From: Virgibacillus proomii
Lineage (GTDB): Bacteria; Bacillota; Bacilli; Bacillales; Amphibacillaceae
Assembly: GCF_018916875.1 (NCBI RefSeq)
Contig: NZ_JAHLNO010000002.1
Span: 1-62,776, forward strand
Direction: 5' to 3'
Length of the DNA: 62,776 nucleotides
Under the pieces are notes generated by a model. The model did not search any database. It saw nothing but the letters and a program-made list of their open reading frames with translations, and was not told where the DNA came from. This document shows positions 17,212 to 25,109 of the stretch, in pieces. The stretch's first letter is position 1, and each line of letters opens with the position of its first letter. Position numbers and translations under genes: made by a program.

Positions 17212-18840
17212 ATGATAGTTTCTAGTATACAACAGGTTACACAAATAATCGGTGCAAATATTATATTTGAAAATATAACAATCGAAATAACTCAAGGTGA
17301 GCGAATTGGAGTTATTGGAAGAAACGGAGAAGGTAAGACGACATTATTGCAATTGCTTGCCAATAAAACAAAACCAACTAAAGGAGTGATTACATGGAAA
17401 AAGAATTTAACGATCGGACTGTTGGAACAAACTCTTATTGCAGAACCTGAAATAACGGTGGAGACATTATTATTACAAGCTTTTACTAAACTCAATCAAT
17501 TAAAATTTGAGATAGAGCGATTGGAAAAAAGGCTAGCGGAGGAAACAGATTCCCAAAAGCTGATGAAGTTGGTTGATAAGTATGCCATTATTCAACAAGA
17601 ATTTCAAGATCAAGGCGGTTATGAAATGGATGCACGTGTACGTCGTGTAATAGATGGTCTACAAATAAAAAGCCTTAGAGCGAAAGTGTGGAAAAACCTC
17701 AGCGGTGGTGAAAGAACAAAGGTAGGGCTTGCTCGATTACTATTAACTGCCCCTGATCTGCTTTTATTAGATGAGCCTACCAATCACCTTGATTTTAGAG
17801 CGATTGAATGGCTAACAGATTTTATTCAACATTACAACGGTACAGTTGTGATTGTTTCGCATGACCGATATTTTCTCGATGATACAGTTTCTTCCATATT
17901 GGAACTCGATCAAGGGAGTTTACAAAAATATAATACAAATTATACAAACTATGTTCAAGAACGAGATGAACGTTTGCTCCAGGAATTCCAACAATACCAG
18001 GATCAACAGAAGAAAATAAAAAAGATGAAGGAAACCATTAAACGATTAAAAGAATGGGCCAATCAAGCCAATCCACCGAATGATGGGTTACATCGACGCG
18101 CGAAAAGCATGGAAAAAGCATTAGCTAGAATAACGGTATTAAAACGGCCAATTTTAGAAAATAAGCGTATCGATGTTGATTTTCAAATTCATTCGCGTAG
18201 TGGAAAAGATGTCGTCAAGCTCAAGAATGTATCAAAAAAGATGCAAGATAAAACATTATTTGACAACATAAATTTGCATGTTCGCTTTCAAGAGCGAATT
18301 GCTATATTTGGAGAAAACGGTACTGGAAAGTCTACACTACTAAAACTAATTTTAGGTACCCTCAAGCCGGATAAAGGTAGCATACAATTAGGAAGTAATT
18401 TGTCCATTGGCTTTCTATCACAGCATTTACAGGAAATGGATGGGAAACGAACGGTTTTAGCTGAGTTTCGTGAGCATGTCCAAGTTACCGAAGGAGAAGC
18501 AAGAGGGATACTCGCTAAATTTTTGTTTTTTGGTGTAAGTGTGTTTCGGAAGGTTGAACAATTAAGTGGTGGTGAAAAGATGCGTCTGCGATTAGCTGAA
18601 TTAGTTTATCAAAATCACAACTTACTTATTTTAGACGAACCGACTAATCATCTTGATATTGAATCTAAGGAAGTACTTGAGGAAGCTCTAGAACAGTTTA
18701 CAGGAACTATCATTTGTGTATCCCATGACCGCTATTTTCTAGATCGATTATTTCCAGTAACCTATTTACTTCATAATAAACAGCTGACACGCTTTGAAGG
18801 GAACTATACGTATGCCAGACAGCGATGGAGTAATGAGTAG
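17212..18840 (+). CDS. ABC-F family ATPase (ribosome-associated)
   Basis: 542 aa from ATG 17212, spaced 7 bases from TTGGAGGAAG; the frame is open to TTG 17197, but that codon overlaps the ribosome site. Two ABC cassettes: Walker A GRNGEGKTT and GENGTGKST; signatures LSGGERTK and LSGGEKMR; Walker B LLLLDEPTNHLD and LLILDEPTNHLD. No membrane segments. The linker between cassettes is charged and coiled (about residues 235-310), where ABC-F proteins contact the ribosomal E site and tRNA. Family members either restore stalled translation or protect ribosomes from antibiotics. The possible leader-peptide attenuator favours a resistance-type role, but the sequence does not fix the drug. Confidence 0.88.
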   Translation: MIVSSIQQVTQIIGANIIFENITIEITQGERIGVIGRNGEGKTTLLQLLANKTKPTKGVITWKKNLTIGLLEQTLIAEPEITVETLLLQAFTKLNQLKFEIERLEKRLAEETDSQKLMKLVDKYAIIQQEFQDQGGYEMDARVRRVIDGLQIKSLRAKVWKNLSGGERTKVGLARLLLTAPDLLLLDEPTNHLDFRAIEWLTDFIQHYNGTVVIVSHDRYFLDDTVSSILELDQGSLQKYNTNYTNYVQERDERLLQEFQQYQDQQKKIKKMKETIKRLKEWANQANPPNDGLHRRAKSMEKALARITVLKRPILENKRIDVDFQIHSRSGKDVVKLKNVSKKMQDKTLFDNINLHVRFQERIAIFGENGTGKSTLLKLILGTLKPDKGSIQLGSNLSIGFLSQHLQEMDGKRTVLAEFREHVQVTEGEARGILAKFLFFGVSVFRKVEQLSGGEKMRLRLAELVYQNHNLLILDEPTNHLDIESKEVLEEALEQFTGTIICVSHDRYFLDRLFPVTYLLHNKQLTRFEGNYTYARQRWSNE

Positions 18841-18915
18841 CTATCATATGTTTATTTTTTCAATCAGGAAGAGCTATGATAATATAAAAGTATTCTAGTG
18901 GAAAGGGGCTAAATG

Positions 18916-19740
18916 ATGGAGTATATTACACTTAACAATGGATTGAAAATGCCGCAACTGGGTTTTGGAGTTTGGCAAGTGCCAAATGAAGAGGCCACAA
19001 CAGCAGTAGAAAAAGCAATTGAGGTAGGTTATCGTTCGATAGACACAGCGAAAATTTACGAAAATGAGCGTGGTGTAGGAAAGGCAATCGCAAATAGTAA
19101 TGTTCCTCGGGAAGAGTTGTTCATTACGACAAAAGTGTGGAACACGGATCAAGGTTATGAGAATACGCTTCAAGCATATGAAGAAAGCTTAGAGAAGCTC
19201 GGATTGACATATGTAGATCTCTATCTTATCCACTGGCCAACTCCTGAATATGATCAATATGTAGAAACGTATCAAGCCTTGGAAAAGCTCTATAAGGATG
19301 GCCGAGTAAGAGCAATAGGCGTGTGCAATTTTAATGTTGAGCATCTAGAGCGGATTATTGCAGAATGTGAAGTTGTTCCTGTAGTAAATCAAGTAGAGTG
19401 TCACCCGTATTTACAGCAAAGCGAGTTAAAAGATTTTTGTGATCAGCACCATATTTACTTGGAGGCTTGGAGTCCACTAATGCAAGGTGGCAAAGTACTT
19501 CAAGATCCAGTCATTACCAAAATTGCAGAAAAATATCAACGAACCCCGGCTCAAGTAGTGTTACGTTGGCATTTGCAATCAAATCATATCGTGATTCCAA
19601 AATCCGTTACTCCGTCAAGAATGGAACAAAATTTTGCTGTGTTTGATTTTGAGCTAACTCCAGAGGATATGAAAGCAATTAAAGCGTTAGATCGCTATGA
19701 ACGAACTGGTCCAGAACCAAATGAAATGAATATGAGATAA
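18916..19740 (+). CDS. Aldo/keto reductase
   Basis: About 274 aa; two adjacent ATGs (18913, 18916), with GGAAAGGGG upstream. The catalytic tetrad is in place: Asp in SIDTAKIY, Tyr in KIYENE, Lys in TTKVWN and His in LIHWP. A C-terminal IPKSVTPSR motif binds NADPH. It is of the YvgN/YtbE type, which reduces aldehydes such as methylglyoxal in the cytoplasm. Stands alone, followed by a terminator. Confidence 0.93.
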   Translation: MEYITLNNGLKMPQLGFGVWQVPNEEATTAVEKAIEVGYRSIDTAKIYENERGVGKAIANSNVPREELFITTKVWNTDQGYENTLQAYEESLEKLGLTYVDLYLIHWPTPEYDQYVETYQALEKLYKDGRVRAIGVCNFNVEHLERIIAECEVVPVVNQVECHPYLQQSELKDFCDQHHIYLEAWSPLMQGGKVLQDPVITKIAEKYQRTPAQVVLRWHLQSNHIVIPKSVTPSRMEQNFAVFDFELTPEDMKAIKALDRYERTGPEPNEMNMR

Positions 19741-19748
19741 TGTTTGGA

Positions 19749-19796
19749 TTGAAATCTGTCTCTAATGTAGATCACCATATGGAGACAGATTTTTTT
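19749..19796 (+). terminator. Intrinsic terminator
   Basis: AATCTGTCTC pairs with GAGACAGATT, followed by TTTTT, 10 bases after the aldo/keto reductase stop. Confidence 0.75.
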
Positions 19797-19840
19797 AGAA
19801 GATTGATAAGCTTTTTCGAAGTATTCCTGTCGAATGCGTT

Positions 19841-20389
19841 TTAGTTAGTATTTCCAAAAACACGGGCTACTGCTTTTTCGTACGTCTTAAAATACGCCGG
19901 GATTTCATTTGCTGAAAGATCATGATACATCACATCGGCAATGGATTGGTAATACCATTTTTGTTTTTCAAAGGGAGCGCTAAAATTATCCCATACAACA
20001 TTTCCATAGGTGTTTAAATCTTCTTCAATACTTAATAAGTTATCCAGCTTATCCGCAACAATTAATTGCTTTATTTCTTTATTAGCAGATTTCACAAGAG
20101 ATATAGTATGTTGTTTACGTTCTTGCCACGTTAGCGATTTATCTTCGGTATGTGCTTGAACAATGGAAGCAATATGTTCACCGAAATGGGCTTCTATATC
20201 CTTTATCGTATTGCAGGTATCTTCCACGACATCATGTAAAAAGCCTGCACAAATTACTTCAACACTGCAACCTGCTTCTTCAAGTATTTTGGCAACACGG
20301 ATCGGATGGGTAATATAGGGAAGGTTAGAAGTTTTTCGTCTCTGACCACGATGAGCCATTGTAGCAAATTCCTTCGCTTTTTGTAACAT
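19841..20389 (-). CDS. HD-domain hydrolase of the small alarmone hydrolase/Mesh1 type
   Basis: 182 aa. HRGQRRK, then YITHPIRVAKIL with the first histidine, GFLHDVVEDT (HDxxED motif) and IVADKLDNL with the late Asp, the pattern of the RelA/SpoT hydrolase domain. No synthetase, TGS or ACT domain is present. Proteins of this size can hydrolyse (p)ppGpp or NADPH; related ones have lost alarmone activity, so the substrate is inferred only. Confidence 0.8.
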   Translation of the reverse strand: MLQKAKEFATMAHRGQRRKTSNLPYITHPIRVAKILEEAGCSVEVICAGFLHDVVEDTCNTIKDIEAHFGEHIASIVQAHTEDKSLTWQERKQHTISLVKSANKEIKQLIVADKLDNLLSIEEDLNTYGNVVWDNFSAPFEKQKWYYQSIADVMYHDLSANEIPAYFKTYEKAVARVFGNTN

Positions 20390-20759
20390 ATAAATCCCTC
20401 CTGATTTTAACGAAATCCAGTTAATTAGCTTGTGTCTAAATCAATGGTTATCAAATCCTTATATCAAACATAACGTAAGTGGTGAGACATATGAAAAAAA
20501 TAAACAACGAAATCTAAACCGTTCAAACAATAAAATTAAAAACAGCACATCGATTAAAGAAAGTGATTTTTTCGAATACCTTATGGATTTTCCTTCGTTT
20601 TCCCAGTGATAAAAAATCCCATTAAATAAAGGTATACCAATTATTATACACATAAAACTAGCTGAAGCACATGCTATTATTCAACTAAAATCGTATCAGT
20701 AAGAATTAAGAATAAGTTGTGTTATGATAAGACTTAAGGTCTAAATGGGAGGTTAGAGC
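20390..20759. other. Intergenic region without gene
   Basis: 370 bp of divergent intergenic sequence between the HD hydrolase and fni. No repeat of the A-E families, no hairpin with T-run and no reliable frame was seen. Confidence 0.4.
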
Positions 20760-21815
20760 ATGGAAGAGGGAATCAACCGTAGAAAAACTGAGCATATACA
20801 ACTTTGTTTAACTGAAAATGTAGAAGGTGTTAACAAATCAACAGGCTTAGAGGGCATTTCTTTTATACATAATGCACTTCCTGAATTAGATTTCAATGAG
20901 ATTCAGATAAATACAAGCTTTTTAAATAAATCGCTTCAAGCCCCGTTTTTAGTCAGCTCCATGACAGGTGGATCTGAGCTGGCCACGAAAATTAATCAGA
21001 ATTTGGCACCTGCCGCTGAAGAAAAAGGGTGGGCTATTGCATTAGGATCAACTCGGGCATTACTGGAGAGCGATGCGCATAAAGATTCTTTTTTAATTCG
21101 TAAGCAAGCTCCAACCGTACCATTAATAGCAAACCTTGGAGCAGTACAATTAAATTACGGTTATGGTGTTGAAGAGGCTCAGCGTATCGTGGATATGACG
21201 GGAGCAGATTCATTAGTCTTACACTTAAACAGCTTGCAAGAAGCAGTTCAAGACGGTGGAGATTTGAATTTTTCTGATCTGTTACCTAAAATTGAACAAA
21301 TTTGCCGTAATTTAAGCGTTCCGGTTGGTGCAAAGGAGGTTGGCTTTGGGATTGATGGAGTTGTAGCGAAGCAGTTGTATGATGCAGGTGTTACTTATAT
21401 CGATGTTGCAGGTGCCGGTGGAACTTCTTGGAGCCAAGTTGAAAAGTTGCGGTCACAAGACCCCCTTCGAAAAGCTGCTGCAGAAGCGTTTAATAATTGG
21501 GGGTTGCCGACGAAGGATTGTATTGTATCTGTAAGAAATAAGCTGCCTCATGTACCGCTTGTAGCAAGCGGAGGAATGAAAACTGGGGTGGATGCTGCAA
21601 AAGCTATCACCATCGGTGCAAATATAATTGGATTTGCACGACAGTTACTTCAGGCGGCTACCGAATCGGTTGAAGCCGTTATTCACAATATGGATCAAAT
21701 AGAACTCGAACTGAAAATGGCGATGTTTGGAATCGGAGCAGCTTCATTGAAAGAATTGCAGAACACAAGACGTGTATCTATCATGGGACGCTCCTTATTA
21801 GAAGAAAACAGTTAG
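20760..21815 (+). CDS. fni: Type 2 isopentenyl-diphosphate delta-isomerase
   Basis: 351 aa FMN enzyme. Motifs: INRRKTEHI at the N terminus, FLVSSMTGGS, NLGAVQLNYG, VLHLNSLQEAVQ with glutamine and glutamate of the active site, VGAKEVGFGI, and IDVAGAGGTSW. It interconverts isopentenyl and dimethylallyl diphosphate, supplying both isoprenoid building blocks; needs reduced FMN, NADPH and Mg. GGGAGG is upstream of the ATG. Single gene with its own terminator. Confidence 0.97.
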   Translation: MEEGINRRKTEHIQLCLTENVEGVNKSTGLEGISFIHNALPELDFNEIQINTSFLNKSLQAPFLVSSMTGGSELATKINQNLAPAAEEKGWAIALGSTRALLESDAHKDSFLIRKQAPTVPLIANLGAVQLNYGYGVEEAQRIVDMTGADSLVLHLNSLQEAVQDGGDLNFSDLLPKIEQICRNLSVPVGAKEVGFGIDGVVAKQLYDAGVTYIDVAGAGGTSWSQVEKLRSQDPLRKAAAEAFNNWGLPTKDCIVSVRNKLPHVPLVASGGMKTGVDAAKAITIGANIIGFARQLLQAATESVEAVIHNMDQIELELKMAMFGIGAASLKELQNTRRVSIMGRSLLEENS

Positions 21816-21841
21816 TGCTTATAAAGCATTAGCTGTTTTTT
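21807..21841 (+). terminator. Intrinsic terminator of fni
   Basis: AACAGTTAGTGCTT pairs with AAGCATTAGCTGTT over a 3-base loop, then TTTT. The stem overlaps the last codons of fni. Confidence 0.75.
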
Positions 21842-21882
21842 ACTATTTTAGGTAACTTACATGGTGGATATCATTTTGAAAG

Positions 21883-22075
21883 TAGCTTCGTTTAGTTCAT
21901 GCGCTCAAACTGAGCAAACTTCGATCTCCTTTCTGCGGTAAGTCAAGATCGACTTGAATCTAAAAGAAGGCCGTCTAAAAGCGGGTTTGCCGCCAATGTG
22001 GTATCCTCCTGTTGTAGAGGCATGTTTTCTTTATCCCGTATATAAGGACCCGTATTTCTTTGCTTTAAACATTTT
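21883..22075 (+). repeat. Repeat D copy joined to a truncated element B
   Basis: 21883-22034 matches repeat D (GAGCAAACTTCGATCTCC, AAGGCCGTCTAAAAGCGGG, GAGGCATGTTTTCTTTAT) seen again at 37037, 41957, 47126 and 52303. Directly after TTTAT (22030-22034) comes CCCGTATATAAGGACCCGTA, the left end of a subtype II element B that fades out by 22075. Confidence 0.7.
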
Positions 22076-22170
22076 TTTACTTTGATGAGGCAGATGCCAT
22101 TAATAAATAGTCTTTCACAAGACACTATCCAATTTTCTATCTTTTTACTATAAATCCCTTTAAAAAGCGT

Positions 22171-22195
22171 GTTTGGAGATTAGTTGAACGGGTAA
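22171..22195 (+). promoter_or_regulatory. SigB-type promoter of the DUF2188 gene
   Basis: GTTTGG (22171-22176), 13-base spacer and GGGTAA (22190-22195) match the general-stress SigB consensus GTTTNN-N12-15-GGGWAW well. It lies 33 bases before the ATG. Confidence 0.6.
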
Positions 22196-22228
22196 CTAGT
22201 AAACAAATCTACTTTTGGGAGGATTTTC

Positions 22229-22693
22229 ATGACTTGGACATTACAGGATTATCCATCATCAATGAAAAATCTAAATGAAGGAACGAGAAAAAAAGCAATT
22301 GATATTGCTAATTCAATGGTTGATGAAGGTTATGATGAAAGCAGGGCAATCCCAATTGCAATTGAGCAGGCCAAGGAATGGAGAAAAAATGCAAGTAATC
22401 AAGAAGTGAATGAATATAAGAAATATGGAAAACCAACCCAGCGTTCAAAGGAAGGAAAACAGTATGAAAATAATCAAGAGCGCTTAGAAGAAGGAGAGCA
22501 TATTATTTCTCATGAGGATGGATGGGCCGTACGCTCAAGTGAAGCCAAAAAGCCAAGTAATGTTTTTCAAGCAAAGGAAGAAGCAATTAAACGAGGACGT
22601 GAAATCGCAAAAAACAAAGGTACCTATTTAATCATTCATCGCGAAGACGGAACGATTCAAGACCAATACTCCTATAAAGCAGCTAATGAATAA
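22229..22693 (+). CDS. DUF2188-domain stress-associated protein
   Basis: 154 aa. The N-terminal part (about 1-55; LNEGTRKKAIDIANSMVDEG, SRAIPIAIEQAKEW) resembles ChaB-like segments, and the C-terminal part (about 92-150; GWAVRSSEAKKPSNVFQAKE, IIHREDGTIQDQYSY) is a DUF2188 domain. Highly charged, soluble. TGGGAGGA precedes the ATG. The SigB-type promoter fits a general stress role, as seen for other Bacillus DUF2188 proteins; molecular function unknown. Confidence 0.8.
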   Translation: MTWTLQDYPSSMKNLNEGTRKKAIDIANSMVDEGYDESRAIPIAIEQAKEWRKNASNQEVNEYKKYGKPTQRSKEGKQYENNQERLEEGEHIISHEDGWAVRSSEAKKPSNVFQAKEEAIKRGREIAKNKGTYLIIHREDGTIQDQYSYKAANE

Positions 22694-22703
22694 GAGGTAT
22701 TGA

Positions 22704-22739
22704 AAAATAGCCACTCTGTATAAAGAGTGGTTATTTTTT
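22704..22739 (+). terminator. Intrinsic terminator
   Basis: AATAGCCACTCT pairs with AGAGTGGTTATT over 6 bases, followed by TTTT. It ends the DUF2188 gene. Confidence 0.8.
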
Positions 22740-22785
22740 GGGGCTCGGCAAATACTAAAAGCAATATTATAAAGGAGGGTTTCTT

Positions 22786-23652
22786 GTGGAACAAGATTTT
22801 CATCAAAAAGAACACGATACAGTTATTCCGATGACATCCATTACAAGCGGTGGTGGCGTAGAGGTTAAAGCAGATGTATATTATTATACCGATCAAATGG
22901 TGAATATCGGTTTTGTCGGCCACTCAGATGCGGGAGATTGGGTGCTTATTGATGCTGGATTACCAAACGCAGCCGCTGAAATTAAGTCAGTAGTTGTTGA
23001 CCACTTTGGTAAAGGCAGTAAACCAGCTGCTATCTTATTAACACATGCACATTTTGATCATGTAGGCGGTTTAGCTGATTTACTAGCAGAGTGGGAAGTT
23101 CCAATTTATGCACATCCCGACGAGTTGCCTTATTTACGTGGTGAAAAAAGTTATCCGAAGCCAGATTCTGATGTAGAAGGGGGCTTATTAGCGAAAATAG
23201 CAGGCATGTATCCAAATGAACCAATTAATTTAGGAGATGCTGTACAGCCACTGCCAGAAGATCAACAAGTTCCGTATTTAGACGGTTGGAAATGGATTCA
23301 TACTCCCGGACATACCCCAGGTCATGTTTCATTTTATCGAGAAAGTGACCGTTTACTATTTTCAGGAGATGCATTTATCACAGTTCGTCAAGACTCTTTC
23401 TATCGTGTACTCATGCAAACACCAGAGGTAAATGGACCACCAAGATATTTTACTACCGATTGGAAAGAAGCACGTAAATCCGTTGAAAAACTAGCTAAAT
23501 TGAAACCGGATATCGTCATTCCTGGGCATGGAGTTTCAATGAAAGGGGAAAAACTGGAAAAAGGATTGCAAAAACTAGTCAATCATTTTTCCGATTTTGC
23601 CGTACCAGACTATGGGAGATATATCGATCAAGATAAGCCTTCCTACCACTAA
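22786..23652 (+). CDS. Metallo-beta-lactamase-fold hydrolase
   Basis: 288 aa from GTG 22786 behind AAAGGAGGG. Metal ligands: THAHFDH (His87, His89, Asp91, His92), TPGHTPGH with the next histidine, FSGDAF with the bridging Asp and IPGHG with the final histidine. A typical cytoplasmic MBL hydrolase without signal peptide or extra domain. Substrate unknown; glyoxalase II-like, lactonase or other roles are possible. Confidence 0.88.
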   Translation: MEQDFHQKEHDTVIPMTSITSGGGVEVKADVYYYTDQMVNIGFVGHSDAGDWVLIDAGLPNAAAEIKSVVVDHFGKGSKPAAILLTHAHFDHVGGLADLLAEWEVPIYAHPDELPYLRGEKSYPKPDSDVEGGLLAKIAGMYPNEPINLGDAVQPLPEDQQVPYLDGWKWIHTPGHTPGHVSFYRESDRLLFSGDAFITVRQDSFYRVLMQTPEVNGPPRYFTTDWKEARKSVEKLAKLKPDIVIPGHGVSMKGEKLEKGLQKLVNHFSDFAVPDYGRYIDQDKPSYH

Positions 23653-24020
23653 TAAAAAAGACGATAAATAGATCATGGTCGACTAATTGACGTCCTTGAA
23701 AAAGAAAATCGCTTTTTCTCGTGCGGTGTAGTGTTGTCGAAGCATACTCTGTCCTTGAAAAACTGCGAGTATCGTTGCCGTAGCCTTGTCCCTGTTGCAA
23801 CGTCGATACTACAAATTTTATCCTGCCGTTCACCAAGTATACAATATGAAACAGGAACCACGAACATTCTTTAACTTCTAAGCTGAAATTTTGGCTATTC
23901 AATGTATGATGAAGTTCAGGTGTGGCGTTTTACTAACTTTTTAAACCTCCTCTATAAGCACGTTACTTCTTAACACTTGAGTAGCTATGCTAAAATAGGG
24001 TGAAGAAATGAGGTGTAGCA
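23653..24020. other. Intergenic region with short repeated units, no gene
   Basis: Contains GACGTCCTTGAAAAA (about 23689) and a second GTCCTTGAAAAA (about 23751) that match the inverted repeat after tag at 10274, interspersed with CG-rich loops. No intact gene or clear promoter was seen. Confidence 0.4.
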
Positions 24021-24740
24021 ATGAAAATTGAAATATGGTCTGATTTTGTATGTCCGTTTTGTTACATTGGTAAAAGAAGACTAGAACAATCTCTGGAAAC
24101 ATTTAAACATCAAGACGAAGTAACTTTGGAATTTAAAAGCTATCAATTAGATCCGAATGCAGAAACAAAACCAAATCAAAATATGCAAGAATATCTTTCA
24201 AAAATCAAAGGAATGCCGATAGAGCAAGTAAGACAGATGACTAAAAATATAGAAATGCAAGCAAAAGAAGTAGGGTTAACCTATCACTTTGATTCGATGC
24301 AGCACACAAACACGTTTGCAGCACATCGTATAGCCAAATATGCTGAACGACAAGGAAAGGGCAATGAAATGGCAGAAAAGCTAATGCACGCTTTCTTTAC
24401 CGACTCTCAATTGATAAGTGATTATGAAGTATTGCAGGGATTAGCTGCTGAAGTAGGCCTTGATCAAGCTGAAGTTGCATCTATCTTAAAGAATGAGGTT
24501 TATGCAAAAGAGGTAAGAGATGATCAGGAACAAGCGCGACAAATTGGTGTACAAGGTGTTCCTTTCTTTGTATTTAATGAAAAATATGCTCTTTCTGGAG
24601 CACAGCCAACAGAAGTGTTTGTGGAGGCACTTGAACAAGTTTGGCAGGAAGAACAGCAAAATCATCAGTTGAAATCATTACATCCAAAAGCTTCTAAAAC
24701 AACTTATTGTACCGATGAAGGCTGTGAGATTGATAACTAA
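24021..24740 (+). CDS. DsbA-family oxidoreductase, FrnE-like
   Basis: 239 aa. CPFC motif (Cys11, Cys14) in the thioredoxin-like start MKIEIWSDFVCPFCYIG, a large alpha-helical insert, cis-Pro loop GVQGVPFFVF, and an extra C-terminal CTDEGC pair (Cys230, Cys235). No signal peptide, so it acts in the cytoplasm. The FrnE group shows disulfide-isomerase or oxidative-stress roles; substrate unknown. Ends with its own terminator. Confidence 0.9.
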   Translation: MKIEIWSDFVCPFCYIGKRRLEQSLETFKHQDEVTLEFKSYQLDPNAETKPNQNMQEYLSKIKGMPIEQVRQMTKNIEMQAKEVGLTYHFDSMQHTNTFAAHRIAKYAERQGKGNEMAEKLMHAFFTDSQLISDYEVLQGLAAEVGLDQAEVASILKNEVYAKEVRDDQEQARQIGVQGVPFFVFNEKYALSGAQPTEVFVEALEQVWQEEQQNHQLKSLHPKASKTTYCTDEGCEIDN

Positions 24741-24770
24741 ATACTCTATATATAATACAGTTACTAAATG

Positions 24771-24808
24771 CGGGTACTCTTGTCATAAAAAAGAGTCCCC
24801 GCTTTTTT
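24771..24808 (+). terminator. Intrinsic terminator
   Basis: GCGGGTACTCT pairs with AGAGTCCCCGC, followed by TTTTTT; directly abuts repeat A copy 3. Confidence 0.8.
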
Positions 24809-24809
24809 G

Positions 24810-24901
24810 CACTATAGGAAAGTATAAAACTTTATGGTTTATAGTATAAGAAAAACGATAGCTTTCGCCATAAAGACTTGAGACAAGCCAAGTTTTTCTA
24901 A
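24810..24901 (+). repeat. Dispersed repeat A, copy 3
   Basis: Near-identical to the other copies; the terminator loop is slightly changed (ACTTGAGACAAGCCAAGT), which shortens the stem. It lies immediately after the terminator of the DsbA-like gene. This copy is uninterrupted at GGTTTATAGTATAAG. Confidence 0.85.
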
Positions 24902-25019
24902 TGCAGATAAAGCGGCACGTAAAAGTTGGATTTTCATCAGCTTTTTCCCCATATACACCGCACTTGAAAGACTTCAAGATTTTGCTTAAATATACCAGCT
25001 TATTATATCCATTCAGTTA

Positions 25020-25078
25020 TTGTGTGGGCTAGTGACAAAAGTTATACTGAAATTACATTGAAGGGTGATAGCGCTTCA
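25020..25078 (+). promoter_or_regulatory. Promoter and possible catabolite-response site of the PTS operon
   Basis: TTGTGT (25020-25025), a 17-base spacer and TATACT (25043-25048) are the best SigA match. TGATAGCGCTTCA at 25066-25078 lies just downstream and has the AGCGCT core of a CcpA cre site but departs from the full consensus, so it is a weak candidate. Confidence 0.45.
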
Positions 25079-25109
25079 TATATATTAGAAATATAGGAGG
25101 GATAAGTCA

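Noticed and set aside
18895..19173. Minus-strand frame opposite the aldo/keto reductase
   Set aside because: Shadow of a well-supported gene; Cys/Phe-rich without a start signal.
25066..25078. cre (CcpA) site as a firm call
   Set aside because: Only the AGCGCT core and some flanking bases match; kept only as a weak candidate in the promoter entry.
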